DNA of 35,973 bases from Bacteroidales bacterium (GTDB lineage: Bacteria; Bacteroidota; Bacteroidia; Bacteroidales; F082). Positions 16,068-24,412 of the stretch are shown one piece after another; within the stretch, counting starts at the first letter, position 1; each line of letters begins with the position of its first letter. The stretch spans positions 1 to 35,973 of the forward strand of contig JACFNF010000023.1 in NCBI GenBank assembly GCA_019454985.1, given 5' to 3'. The notes beneath the pieces are model-generated. The model was not told the DNA's origin, did not search any database, and saw only the letters and a program-made list of their open reading frames with translations. The translations under genes and the position numbers were made by a program.

Positions 16068-17117
16068 TTAAAGAATCAACATGGCGTCGCCATAGGTAAA
16101 AAATCGGTACTTTTCAGCTACGGCTTCTTTGTAGGCCTTCATCAGAAAATCATAATCGGCAAAGGCTGCCACCTGCATCATCATGGGCGATTTAGGCAGA
16201 TGAAAATTGGTAATCATTGCATCAGCCATACCAAAATCGTAAGGCGGATAGATGAATTTGTTGGTCCATCCTTTGAACGGTTTAATGCGTCCTGGAATAG
16301 TAACCGCCGATTCTAAGGCTTTCATGGTTGTAGTGCCAACGGCAACAATACTGTTCCCACGTTGTTTGCCTTCGTTGATGAGACGTGCATTTTCCTCGTC
16401 AATCATCATCTCTTCGGAGTCCATCTTGTGTTTTGTGAGGTCTTCCACCTCGATGGCTCTGAAATTTCCCATACCGGTATGGAGTGTGACTTCGGCATAC
16501 GAAACTCCGATAAGCTCAAGCCGTTTCATTAATTCGCGGCTGAAATGCAAGCCTGCAGTGGGAGCGGCAATGGCTCCTTCGTGTTTGGCAAAGATGGTCT
16601 GATAGCGTTCGGCATCTTCGGGTTCAACTTCGCGCTCGTGTATTTTCGGAAGAGGTGTTTTGCCAAGGGAATATATGGTTTTTTTGAATTCCTCGTAGGG
16701 TCCGTCAAATAAAAAACGCAGGGTTCTTCCACGCGAAGTAGTGTTGTCAATCACTTCGGCCACCAACGATTCGTCTTCACCAAAATAAAGCTTGTTGCCG
16801 ATACGGATCTTTCGTGCCGGATCAACAATCACATCCCATAACCGGCTTTCGCGGTTGAGTTCGCGCAGGAGAAAAACCTCAATTTTTGCGCCGGTTTTTT
16901 CCTTTTCGCCATACAAACGCGCCGGAAACACCTTCGTGTTGTTCAAAACAAAAATATCACCGTCTTTGAAATAATCCAGTATATCCTTAAATATACGATG
17001 TTCAATGGTTTGTTCGCGACGGTGAAGAACCATCAAACGCGATTCGTCACGGTTTTTTGGAGGGTAACTGGCAATAAGATTTGTGGGCAGGTTGTACCTG
17101 AACTGAGAAAGTTTCAT
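16068..17117 (-). CDS. queA: S-adenosylmethionine:tRNA ribosyltransferase-isomerase QueA
   Basis: A 349-aa enzyme of queuosine biosynthesis: it transfers and isomerises the ribosyl part of SAM onto 7-aminomethyl-7-deazaguanine in tRNA, giving epoxyqueuosine. Family hallmarks are the start [22 protein letters not shown]-like [24 protein letters not shown], the segment [24 protein letters not shown] and the C-terminal [17 protein letters not shown]. Length is normal. It follows truB after 165 bases and has a -7 element of its own (17202-17195), so it can be transcribed independently of the DUF3098-uppP-truB group. Confidence 0.97.
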   Translation of the reverse strand: MKLSQFRYNLPTNLIASYPPKNRDESRLMVLHRREQTIEHRIFKDILDYFKDGDIFVLNNTKVFPARLYGEKEKTGAKIEVFLLRELNRESRLWDVIVDPARKIRIGNKLYFGEDESLVAEVIDNTTSRGRTLRFLFDGPYEEFKKTIYSLGKTPLPKIHEREVEPEDAERYQTIFAKHEGAIAAPTAGLHFSRELMKRLELIGVSYAEVTLHTGMGNFRAIEVEDLTKHKMDSEEMMIDEENARLINEGKQRGNSIVAVGTTTMKALESAVTIPGRIKPFKGWTNKFIYPPYDFGMADAMITNFHLPKSPMMMQVAAFADYDFLMKAYKEAVAEKYRFFTYGDAMLIL

Positions 17118-17194
17118 GTGCTTAGCTTTATGTTTCCAACTTGATTTACAAAAAATCCACCTTCAATTTATAAGCTTTTTCAGGGAGGGAATTG

Positions 17195-17202
17195 CAAATT
17201 TA
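17195..17202 (-). promoter_or_regulatory. Promoter -7 element for queA
   Basis: TAAATTTG on the minus strand; predicted leader of about 70 nt. It suggests that queA is not only read from the upstream operon. Confidence 0.5.
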
Positions 17203-17282
17203 ACTCATGACGCCCGCGAAGTCAAGTAAAGAATGAAATTACCCTGATAATTGTTTAATTTAAGAAGTAAATGGTTCGGCTT

Positions 17283-17999
17283 TTATTGTTTCTCAACTTT
17301 CAACTCCGAGGCGGCACGGGCAAATTGTTCGCGGAGTTGCTCAATCGTCAACGCGTTTTCTATGCTGAAATGGCCAATCCGGGTGCGTCGCAATGCAATC
17401 AGGCAAGCTCCGTTATTGAGGGATTTGCCAAAATCATGGACCAAACTGCGGATATAGGTGCCTTTTGAACAGTCAACCTCAAACGATACTTCAGGAAGAA
17501 TTGTCTGGGTAATATCAAAACGATGGATATAGACTAAACGTGGCCGAAGCTCAATATCTTTCTTTTTTCGGGCATATTGAAAGGCACGCTTCCCGTCAAT
17601 CTTGATGGCAGAATAAAGTGGCGGAAACTGTTCAATTTCACCCGTAAAACTTAGACTGGCTGATCTGAGCATTTCTGCTGTCAAATGTCCGGTCTCGAAA
17701 AAAGCATCGGCTTCTGTCTCCAGGTCATACGAAGGTGTTGTCATTCCAAGTTTCAGTCTGCCCTCGTATGTCTTATCAAGATCCTGAAACTGTTGTATTT
17801 CCTTGGTTAGCTTTCCGGTACACACGATCAACAAACCCGATGCTAAAGGGTCAAGAGTGCCGGCATGTCCGGCCTTGAGTTTTTGAATGCCGAGCTGACG
17901 ACGTGCCAAAACGCGCAAATGGTTCACCACATCAAATGAAGTCCAGCCAACCGGTTTGTCAATGAGCAGGACTTCTCCCGTTTCCAAATCAAAATTCAT
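17283..17999 (-). CDS. truB: tRNA pseudouridine(55) synthase TruB
   Basis: A 238-aa enzyme that isomerises U55 to pseudouridine in the T-loop of tRNAs. The catalytic motif KAGHAGTLDPLASGLL places the catalytic Asp at residue 50; LLIDKPVGWTSFDVVNHLR (motif with KPxGxTS) precedes it, and FxPLYSAIKIDGKRAFQYAR and CSKGTYIRSLVHDFG follow. It is short, lacking a long C-terminal PUA domain, as in many Bacteroidota. ATG 17999 overlaps the uppP stop by one base (TGATG), which suggests translational coupling; a TTG one codon upstream is an alternative. Confidence 0.96.
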   Translation of the reverse strand: MNFDLETGEVLLIDKPVGWTSFDVVNHLRVLARRQLGIQKLKAGHAGTLDPLASGLLIVCTGKLTKEIQQFQDLDKTYEGRLKLGMTTPSYDLETEADAFFETGHLTAEMLRSASLSFTGEIEQFPPLYSAIKIDGKRAFQYARKKKDIELRPRLVYIHRFDITQTILPEVSFEVDCSKGTYIRSLVHDFGKSLNNGACLIALRRTRIGHFSIENALTIEQLREQFARAASELKVEKQ

Positions 18000-18778
18000 C
18001 AAACAATGCTTAAATCATACCCTAATGCTATCATAATCAGTATAATAGCACCGATAAGAATGCGGTAATAGCCAAAAAAACGGAAGCCGTAACGTGCCAA
18101 AAGCCCGATAAACCCTTTGATGGCAAACAGCGCCACAATAAACGCGACAATATTGCCGGTAAGCAAAAGTCCAATATGTTCTTTGTCAATGGATTGATAA
18201 TTCTGAAGCAGTTTATAGCCCGCAGCTGCAAACATAGTGGGAACGGCTAAGAAAAACGAAAACTCGGCAGCTGTACGCCGATCTAATTTTTGTGTAAGCC
18301 CGCCGATGATGGTAGCTGCCGAACGACTGACGCCGGGAATCATCGCAATACACTGAAAGAGTCCTATTTTAAAAGCTGTCGGATACGAAACCTCTTCTGT
18401 GGTGTTTTTGTTGTTGAACCAACGGTCAACAAAAACCAATACTATGCCGCCCAAAACCAACATCAAAGCAACCACAACGACGTTTTCCAGCAAAGCGTCA
18501 ATATAGTCCGATGCTAAAAGACCAATCACGGCTGCCGGCAAAAAGGCAATAAACAGTTTATAATAGAATCTTAGACTTTGAAAAAAACGTTTCCAGTAAA
18601 GAACCACAACGGCCAGAATTGCACCAAATTGAATGTTCACCGTAAATGCCTTGACAAAATCGGTGATTTCCATTCCGAGCAATTCCTGTGTGATAATCAT
18701 GTGACCGGTAGATGAAACCGGCAAAAATTCGGTAATCCCTTCAACAATGGCAATGATAATTGCCTCAAAAAATCCCAT
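17999..18778 (-). CDS. uppP: Undecaprenyl-diphosphatase (BacA/UppP family)
   Basis: A 259-aa integral membrane phosphatase that converts undecaprenyl pyrophosphate to undecaprenyl phosphate, recycling the lipid carrier of peptidoglycan and other glycans; it also confers tolerance to bacitracin. The two signature motifs are intact: [14 protein letters not shown] (13-26) and [14 protein letters not shown] (147-160). About eight hydrophobic helices. It begins 4 bases after the DUF3098 stop and overlaps truB by one base. Confidence 0.97.
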   Translation of the reverse strand: MGFFEAIIIAIVEGITEFLPVSSTGHMIITQELLGMEITDFVKAFTVNIQFGAILAVVVLYWKRFFQSLRFYYKLFIAFLPAAVIGLLASDYIDALLENVVVVALMLVLGGIVLVFVDRWFNNKNTTEEVSYPTAFKIGLFQCIAMIPGVSRSAATIIGGLTQKLDRRTAAEFSFFLAVPTMFAAAGYKLLQNYQSIDKEHIGLLLTGNIVAFIVALFAIKGFIGLLARYGFRFFGYYRILIGAIILIMIALGYDLSIV

Positions 18779-18782
18779 CTCC

Positions 18783-19049
18783 TTAGTCTTTTGGTTTTTT
18801 CATAATGGCGTAAATGCCAACACCATAACCGGCTAAGATTAAAACAGGAGCCAAAGTCCAGCGCTGAAAACTGAAAATACCTTTACTGAAAACAGCCGGG
18901 TCACTCGAATTGCCGCCCACCATTAAAAAAAAGCCAAGCACGATGAGCCCAAGACCAATAATCACCCATTTGTAATTCTCGCGGCCAAAAGCGAACTGGC
19001 GTTCATCGGCCGGCCTCTGTTGCTGAGTTTTAGTGTTTTTAACTGACAT
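18783..19049 (-). CDS. DUF3098 small membrane protein
   Basis: An 88-aa protein with a hydrophilic head ([24 protein letters not shown]) and two membrane helices (about 29-46 and 64-84) ending in KKPKD. The [23 protein letters not shown] stretch is the DUF3098 signature. In many Bacteroidota it sits between ftsX and uppP (established gene-order knowledge); here it opens the operon directly behind a promoter and no ftsX is present. Function is not known; a link to envelope growth is inferred only from neighbours. Confidence 0.88.
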   Translation of the reverse strand: MSVKNTKTQQQRPADERQFAFGRENYKWVIIGLGLIVLGFFLMVGGNSSDPAVFSKGIFSFQRWTLAPVLILAGYGVGIYAIMKKPKD

Positions 19050-19065
19050 ATTGCAGGATTTTGTG

Positions 19066-19073
19066 CAAAAGTA
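19066..19073 (-). promoter_or_regulatory. Promoter -7 element for DUF3098-uppP-truB
   Basis: TACTTTTG on the minus strand, 17 bases upstream of the DUF3098 ATG. A 10-bp palindrome TGAACGTTCA (19082-19091) lies just upstream and could be an operator. Confidence 0.6.
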
Positions 19074-19281
19074 CGATTATTTGAACGTTCATCGTCCGAA
19101 ATCCAAATACATTGGTTCGTCAATCTGTTGTTTTTAACCTTTTTTTATTGGTTAGCTTGGATTGTTTGCTTTTTCTTTTTCACAAATATCTTTTCTTTCT
19201 TTTTTCGTTTTTCTCTTGCAATGGGTATTGGAAAACACGATATTTACCATCACAAATTGTTCACCTCAAATAGCCAGGCTT

Positions 19282-21993
19282 ATGAAACGGATTTTCAAAC
19301 TGCATTATCAAAGTCAGTGGGGGCAAACAGCTCATATCAGTGGATCGGGCGAAGTCCTTGGAAATTGGGATACCGGACGGGCCTTTGCCATGCGTTATGA
19401 GGGCAATTTCCTGTGGACGATTGAAATTGAATTCCCCGACAATGCAACTTTAGAGTATAAATATTTGATTCGTCATAGCGATGGACAGCTTAGTTGGGAG
19501 GGTGGCGAAAACCGTCTGTTAAAACCCGAATGGGCCGAAACAGTAGAACATTATGATGAATATCGCGAAGCTTCCGATCAGGAAAGGGTGTTGTTTTCAA
19601 AAGTCTTTACCGAGGTAATTCTGAAGCCTGAAACACTTTATCAACAAACGGTGATACCTGTTTTGCCCCGACGTTTGCGGTTTGCGCTGTTTGCTCCACG
19701 GGTTGGCAAGGGGTTTGGGATGGCCGTTGTTGGCGGACATGAGCAACTCGGAAATTGGCAAAAACCACTACTCATGTCCAATGTTCATTATCCTTTGTGG
19801 GAGCTTGAGCTTGATGCCGCCGGCCTTGAACAAAATATTCCGTATAAATATGTGATTGTTCGGCTCAATGATTTATCCATTGCCACCTGGGAAGAGGGAG
19901 CCAATAGGATGCTGCCGGCAGTTATATTTTCCGATGATCCTTTGCTGACGATCATCTGTCAGGAATATTTTCGCTATCCGGTGGGATTATGGAAAGGTGC
20001 AGGCTTAGCTGTACCGGTCTTCTCGCTTCGCTCAAACGAAAGCTTTGGAGTGGGCGAGTTCAACGATCTAAAAAAGTTGGTGGATTGGTGTGTACTTACC
20101 GGACTGAAAATGATACAGCTTCTTCCGGTGAACGAAACCGTGGCTACGCATTCCTGGCTTGATTCCTATCCTTATAAATCCATCAGCGTCATGGCTCTTC
20201 ATCCCATGTATCTGCATCTGCCGGCATTGGGTACACTGAACGACCAAAAACTGATGAAAGAGTTCGAAAAAAAACGTCAGGAACTCAACCAAAAACCTTG
20301 CGTTGATTATGTGGAAGTGACAAAAGCCAAATCACGTTATTTCAAATTGATTTTCGATCAGGAATGGGAGAGAATTTCCAAATCTGATGAATATCTCCGG
20401 TTTTTCGAAGAAAACAAAGAATGGCTCATACCCTATGCTGCATTTTGTTTTTTGCGTGACCATTTCAAAACCAGCGACTTCCGTGAGTGGGACGGCTATG
20501 CGGTCTATAACCCAGATCAGATAGCAGCGCTCACCGACCCTGTTCAATTATTCCATGAGCATATAGCCGTTCATTACTACATTCAATTCCAGCTCGATCA
20601 GCAATTACGTAAAGCCGTTGATTATGCGCATGCCAAAGGGATAGCCCTGAAAGGCGATATCCCGATAGGAGTCAGCCCAAATAGTATCGAAACCTGGACC
20701 GAACCCGCATTGTTCAACCTCAATGGCCAGGCCGGCGCTCCACCCGACGATTTTGCCATCATGGGACAAAACTGGGGTTTCCCTACCTATAACTGGGAGA
20801 TGATGGAAGCAGATGGTTTTGCATGGTGGAAAAAACGACTGAAAATGATGGAGAAATATTTCGATGCCTATCGCATTGATCATATCTTAGGATTTTTCAG
20901 AATTTGGGAGATCCCAAAACATGCGGTTCATGGCCTGCTCGGATATTTCAAACCCGGGCTGCCCATGACCTCTACCGAAATCGAAGACTGGGGCTTGTGG
21001 TTTGATCACGAACGACTTGCCCGACCATATATCCGTGGTTATATGCTGCACGATTTCTTTGGCGAATATGCCGATGAGGTCAGACGAACTTATCTCATCG
21101 AAACCGAAGAAGACCGCTATACACTTAAACCGAAATTCGACACCCAGCAAAAAATCTTTGCACATTTTGTAACAGATGGTTCAAACAAAAAATCGAATCT
21201 GAAAAACAGCTTCATCCGCGACGGATTGATGTCGCTACTCAACGAAGTGCTTTTTGTCCGCGATCCTTATACACCCTATCCGGCCTGGCATCCGCGCATT
21301 GCCCTGTATTTTACCTATTCTTACCGCGACTTAGATGAGGCCAGAAAGAATGCACTCAACGATTTGTATATCCATTATTACTATAAAAGACACGAAGAAT
21401 ACTGGAAATACCATGCGTTAACCAAACTTCCGGTCCTTGTTGGCGCATCACGGATGTTAGTTTGCGGCGAGGATTTGGGCATGGTGCCTGAGGTTGTCCC
21501 AGAAGTTATGCGGCAACTCAACATTCTTAGTCTCGAAATTCAGCGAATGCCCAAAAATCCACGCATTGAGTTCGGACATCCAAACCAGGCTCCTTATCTG
21601 AGCGTTTGCACTACCTCCACTCACGACATGTCCACTGTCAGAGGCTGGTGGGAAGAAGATAAGGCTAAAACACAACGATTTTATCAACGTATTCTCGGGC
21701 ACAACGATGAAGCGCCTTTCTTTGCCGAGCCTTGGGTGTGTTTCGAAATCATCCGGCAGCACCTTCATTCACCTGCAATGTGGACCATTTTTCCCATCCA
21801 GGATTTGCTGGCAATGGACGGTGCTCTGCGTTGGGAGCAAACCGACGAAGAAAGAATCAACGTGCCCAGCAATCCGGAAAACAAATGGCGCTACCGAATG
21901 GCGTTGAGCCTCGATGAACTTTGTAAAGCCGATGAATTCAACCAGTTGCTCAAAGGGATGATCCACCTCTCGGGTCGCGATGCCGACTACTAA
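19282..21993 (+). CDS. malQ: 4-alpha-glucanotransferase, GH77 with two N-terminal CBM20 domains (DPE2-like)
   Basis: A 903-aa amylomaltase that transfers alpha-1,4-glucan segments between maltodextrins or onto glycogen/glucose. Two starch-binding CBM20 modules come first (about 1-95, with SGSGEVLGNWDTG, and about 128-220, with VVGGHEQLGNWQKP). The GH77 catalytic barrel contains the nucleophile Asp533 in YRIDHILGFFRIWEIP, the acid/base Glu730 in VCGEDLGMVPEVV, and Asp782 in TSTHDMSTVRGWW. This layout, with an insertion in the catalytic domain, is that of plant DPE2 and its bacterial relatives. ATG 19282 (MKRIFKLHYQ) is chosen because CBM20 begins there; an open frame extends 40 codons farther upstream but reads through a T-rich, non-conserved stretch. 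Confidence 0.95.
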   Translation: MKRIFKLHYQSQWGQTAHISGSGEVLGNWDTGRAFAMRYEGNFLWTIEIEFPDNATLEYKYLIRHSDGQLSWEGGENRLLKPEWAETVEHYDEYREASDQERVLFSKVFTEVILKPETLYQQTVIPVLPRRLRFALFAPRVGKGFGMAVVGGHEQLGNWQKPLLMSNVHYPLWELELDAAGLEQNIPYKYVIVRLNDLSIATWEEGANRMLPAVIFSDDPLLTIICQEYFRYPVGLWKGAGLAVPVFSLRSNESFGVGEFNDLKKLVDWCVLTGLKMIQLLPVNETVATHSWLDSYPYKSISVMALHPMYLHLPALGTLNDQKLMKEFEKKRQELNQKPCVDYVEVTKAKSRYFKLIFDQEWERISKSDEYLRFFEENKEWLIPYAAFCFLRDHFKTSDFREWDGYAVYNPDQIAALTDPVQLFHEHIAVHYYIQFQLDQQLRKAVDYAHAKGIALKGDIPIGVSPNSIETWTEPALFNLNGQAGAPPDDFAIMGQNWGFPTYNWEMMEADGFAWWKKRLKMMEKYFDAYRIDHILGFFRIWEIPKHAVHGLLGYFKPGLPMTSTEIEDWGLWFDHERLARPYIRGYMLHDFFGEYADEVRRTYLIETEEDRYTLKPKFDTQQKIFAHFVTDGSNKKSNLKNSFIRDGLMSLLNEVLFVRDPYTPYPAWHPRIALYFTYSYRDLDEARKNALNDLYIHYYYKRHEEYWKYHALTKLPVLVGASRMLVCGEDLGMVPEVVPEVMRQLNILSLEIQRMPKNPRIEFGHPNQAPYLSVCTTSTHDMSTVRGWWEEDKAKTQRFYQRILGHNDEAPFFAEPWVCFEIIRQHLHSPAMWTIFPIQDLLAMDGALRWEQTDEERINVPSNPENKWRYRMALSLDELCKADEFNQLLKGMIHLSGRDADY

Positions 21994-22009
21994 ATTTTGA
22001 AGCAAATAA

Positions 22010-22043
22010 AAAAAACCCGAAACATGGCTGTAACGGGTTTTTT
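22010..22043 (+). terminator. Rho-independent terminator after malQ
   Basis: AAAAAACCCG (22010-22019) pairs with CGGGTTTTTT (22034-22043), a 10-bp stem with a 14-base loop; it works on both strands and may also serve the leftward small genes. Confidence 0.88.
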
Positions 22044-22093
22044 AACGGGCTGCTTGCACTAAATTTCCTCAAGCGAGGAACATTACTAAGAAA

Positions 22094-22279
22094 TTAGAGG
22101 AAAAAAGACCGTCTGTTAATAATCGAATACAGACGATAATTTTGCTGGTTGTTATCAAGTTCGAAAAAATACACCTTGGTTCCGTTTAAAAAGATTCGCG
22201 CTTTGATGTCTTTGGCCGGATATTCAACCAAGCCCAATGCACTAATCTGCTGTTTTGAATAAGTTTCGTTGATTCTCAT
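22094..22279 (-). CDS. Small conserved-looking protein of unknown function, 61 aa
   Basis: A 61-aa ORF (MRINETYSKQQISALGLVEY start) with a helical N-terminus and two or three short beta strands (KARIFLNGTKVYFFELD, NYRLYSIINRRSFF). No domain was recognised. It starts three bases after the stop of the zinc-ribbon ORF and codes in the same direction, which supports a real small operon. It could belong to a family of small cytoplasmic proteins widespread in Bacteroidota, but that is a guess. Confidence 0.6.
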   Translation of the reverse strand: MRINETYSKQQISALGLVEYPAKDIKARIFLNGTKVYFFELDNNQQNYRLYSIINRRSFFL

Positions 22280-22282
22280 AAT

Positions 22283-22435
22283 TTATTTCATCTTTATGGT
22301 AAAACCATCTTTAATACAAATCGGACAAGTAGCGTTCTTCACCACCGAAATGTAACTGCATCGGCTACATTTGTAGTATTTGTGCTGAACATTATACTGA
22401 TCCTTTTTTCTGCTATTTAAGCTTAACCCAAACAT
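22283..22435 (-). CDS. Small zinc-ribbon protein, 50 aa
   Basis: A 50-aa ORF beginning MFGLSLNSRKKDQYN. It contains CSRC (residues 23-26) and CPIC (37-40): two CxxC knuckles separated by ten residues, a compact zinc ribbon with a basic N-terminus. Such proteins often bind nucleic acids or act as structural subunits, but no specific family is recognised. The next ORF starts three bases after its stop, and a 21-codon ORF ends 12 bases before its start. Confidence 0.65.
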   Translation of the reverse strand: MFGLSLNSRKKDQYNVQHKYYKCSRCSYISVVKNATCPICIKDGFTIKMK

Positions 22436-22447
22436 TGTAATTGTTTT

Positions 22448-22513
22448 TTATCTCGCTCTCAAAGCCCGTGCCATCATTGATTGATAGATGTTTCCTGGAA
22501 TCATAACAGTCAT
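22448..22513 (-). CDS. Possible 21-aa micro-ORF upstream of the zinc-ribbon gene
   Basis: ATG at 22513 opens a 21-codon frame (MTVMIPGNIYQSMMARALRA, then R and TAA) ending 12 bases before the zinc-ribbon start. It may be a leader peptide or a chance ORF; the only support is its position and the ATG start. No promoter element was seen upstream. Confidence 0.25.
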   Translation of the reverse strand: MTVMIPGNIYQSMMARALRAR

Positions 22514-22581
22514 TTAATCAACGAAATAAATAATTTTGATAAAATTTGCGAGGGCTTTTTTCGATGACATATTTCTTTTGT

Positions 22582-22622
22582 GCTCTATCAAATCTTTAGA
22601 GCAACTCTACGATATCGTAGAG
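22582..22622. promoter_or_regulatory. Two nested inverted repeats upstream of deoC
   Basis: GCTCTA (22582-22587) pairs with TAGAGC (22597-22602), immediately followed by the perfect 18-bp palindrome CTCTACGATATCGTAGAG (22605-22622). Both use CTCTA/TAGAG arms, so they may be two operator copies or mutually exclusive hairpins. They lie 45-85 bases upstream of the deoC -7 element, thus upstream of its transcription start. Confidence 0.5.
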
Positions 22623-22666
22623 CGTTTAGCGGCCATTGGCCCGTAGATTCGTGTCGCTTCTTTGGT

Positions 22667-22674
22667 TATTTTTG
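22667..22674 (+). promoter_or_regulatory. Promoter -7 element for deoC
   Basis: TATTTTTG, 13 bases before ATG 22687; predicted transcription start near 22681. It lies inside the longer open frame that begins at 22636 and so argues against that start. Confidence 0.6.
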
Positions 22675-22686
22675 CAGAAAAAAGTT

Positions 22687-23526
22687 ATGGAATTTCCTCC
22701 TTACCTCGATGACGAAGCCACCTTGGCCAAAAGAGTCAGCCAGATCAGGGAAAACCTTCCGGCCGGTTCAAGGTTGAACGATAGTTACCGAACGATCTAT
22801 CAGTGTATAGACCTCACAACGCTTGAAGGGGCAGATAATGCTGCTAAAATTCAGACACTCTGTCAAAAAGCTTTGGCTCAGCAACATCATCCTGCAATAG
22901 GGAAAGTAGCGGCCGTTTGTGTTTATATGCCATTTGTGGCTCAGGCTAAAGAGTTGCTCCGCGACACTGGTGTTGAAGTGGCTACCGTTTCCTGTGGTTT
23001 TCCGGCCGGACAACTGCCGCTGCATCTGAAATTAGCCGAAACAGCCTGGGCTGCTGAACAAGGAGCCGATGAGATTGATATGGTTATCTCACGGGGAACT
23101 TTGCTTCAGGGCGATGAAAAAACGCTGTTCAACGAAATAAAAGCCGTGAAAGCTGCTTGCGGAAACGCCCGTCTGAAAGTCATCCTCGAAACGGGCGAGC
23201 TGAAAGACCCTGCTGTCATCCGAAAAGCTTGCGAACTTGCCCTGAATGCCGGAGCCGATTTTCTGAAAACGTCAACCGGGAAAATGTCGCCTGCTGCAAC
23301 ACCTGAAGCCGTTTTGATCATGCTCGATACCATTCGGGATTTCTATCAGGCTACCGGAAAGAAAGTTGGAATAAAACCTGCCGGTGGAATTGCCGAACCT
23401 CAGGATGCCTTGTTGTATTATGCATTGGTTAACAATGTACTGGGTAAAGAATGGTTAACACCATCTCTGTTTCGCATCGGAGCCAGCCGACTGGCCGACA
23501 AGCTCATTGGCTTGCTTTCGGCCTGA
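22687..23526 (+). CDS. deoC: Deoxyribose-phosphate aldolase
   Basis: A 279-aa class I aldolase that cleaves 2-deoxyribose 5-phosphate to acetaldehyde and glyceraldehyde 3-phosphate, the end of deoxynucleoside catabolism. DEIDMVISRG, the Schiff-base Lys194 in ADFLKTSTGKM, and the second lysine Lys230 in VGIKPAGGI are all present. It is somewhat longer than the short bacterial enzymes (about 220 aa), with an N-terminal extension as in the E. coli-like group. No other deo genes are adjacent. Start ATG 22687 (MEFPPYLDDE) follows the -7 element by 13 bases. Confidence 0.95.
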   Translation: MEFPPYLDDEATLAKRVSQIRENLPAGSRLNDSYRTIYQCIDLTTLEGADNAAKIQTLCQKALAQQHHPAIGKVAAVCVYMPFVAQAKELLRDTGVEVATVSCGFPAGQLPLHLKLAETAWAAEQGADEIDMVISRGTLLQGDEKTLFNEIKAVKAACGNARLKVILETGELKDPAVIRKACELALNAGADFLKTSTGKMSPAATPEAVLIMLDTIRDFYQATGKKVGIKPAGGIAEPQDALLYYALVNNVLGKEWLTPSLFRIGASRLADKLIGLLSA

Positions 23527-23563
23527 ATTTGATTTTTAACTTCAATAATTCACTGCATAAGTT

Positions 23564-23571
23564 TATTTTTG
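23564..23571 (+). promoter_or_regulatory. Promoter -7 element for the thioredoxin-like gene
   Basis: TATTTTTG, 26 bases before ATG 23597; leader of about 19 nt. It probably drives the lipoprotein gene at 24413 as well. Confidence 0.6.
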
Positions 23572-23596
23572 CTTTCACATCTCAATCCATACTCCT

Positions 23597-24400
23597 ATGC
23601 TAAAGAAAACCTTTTTGTTCATCCTGTCGCTTTTTGCCCTGATGTTTGCAGCAAAGGCACAGACTCCACTCACTTACGCACCCAATTTTACCGTAAAAAC
23701 CATCAAAAGTGAGATGATTGAACTTTATGCCGACCTTCTTGATCAGGATAAAATTGTAGTGCTCGATTTTTTCTCGGTTTCCTGTGGCCCTTGCCAGACC
23801 TATGCCCATGATTTTCAATTGGCTTATGAGGCCTTTGGGGAAAATAGCAGCAATGTGTTTTTCCTTGGCGTGAATTACAATGGTACGGTTGACGAAGTGA
23901 TTTATTTCGATTCGGTTTACAACATCACCCTGCCAAGCTGCTCGGGTCTGGAGGGTGGCGGCAATGTGGCTTTCGAAACTTTTCAGGTGTCGGCCTACCC
24001 CACAGTAGTGGTCATTCAGCCTGATCGCACCATTACGCATCAATGGATTTGGGAACCTTCGGCCTCAAACATCATTGATGCCGTTATTGAAGCAGGTGGT
24101 TTGTTCGTTGGATTGCCTCAAAACGAAACGCATCCTGCTGAAATTGAGTTGTTCCCACAGCCGGCTGCCTCCGCTTTTCATTTTAGAGTACCATTAGAGA
24201 CCCCACAAACAATTCGCTATTGGGTGAAAGATCTGAACGGACGCACTTTGCTCAGCCGTAATTGTGAGGCGAAACCCGTTTCGGGATATTTTACCGAAAG
24301 CATTGATTTAAAATCCGTATCTCCGGGAACTTATATCCTCGAATTAAATATTGGGAAAAAAGTTATACGGAAGAAAATACTGAAAATCAATGATATATAG
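23597..24400 (+). CDS. Secreted thioredoxin-fold protein with T9SS sorting domain
   Basis: A 267-aa protein: signal peptide (LFILSLFALMFAAKAQ, cleavage near residue 22), a thioredoxin-like domain with the redox motif SCGPC (Cys63 and Cys66) and a cis-proline region YPTVVVIQPDRTI, then a C-terminal T9SS type A sorting domain (IELFPQPAASAFHF, ending in PGTYILELNIGKKVIRKKILKI). A disulfide-active protein therefore appears to be carried to the cell surface or outside. Related AhpC/TSA-like proteins are common among T9SS clients. It probably forms an operon with the lipoprotein gene 12 bases downstream. Confidence 0.88.
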   Translation: MLKKTFLFILSLFALMFAAKAQTPLTYAPNFTVKTIKSEMIELYADLLDQDKIVVLDFFSVSCGPCQTYAHDFQLAYEAFGENSSNVFFLGVNYNGTVDEVIYFDSVYNITLPSCSGLEGGGNVAFETFQVSAYPTVVVIQPDRTITHQWIWEPSASNIIDAVIEAGGLFVGLPQNETHPAEIELFPQPAASAFHFRVPLETPQTIRYWVKDLNGRTLLSRNCEAKPVSGYFTESIDLKSVSPGTYILELNIGKKVIRKKILKINDI

Positions 24401-24412
24401 AATAGATGCAAG

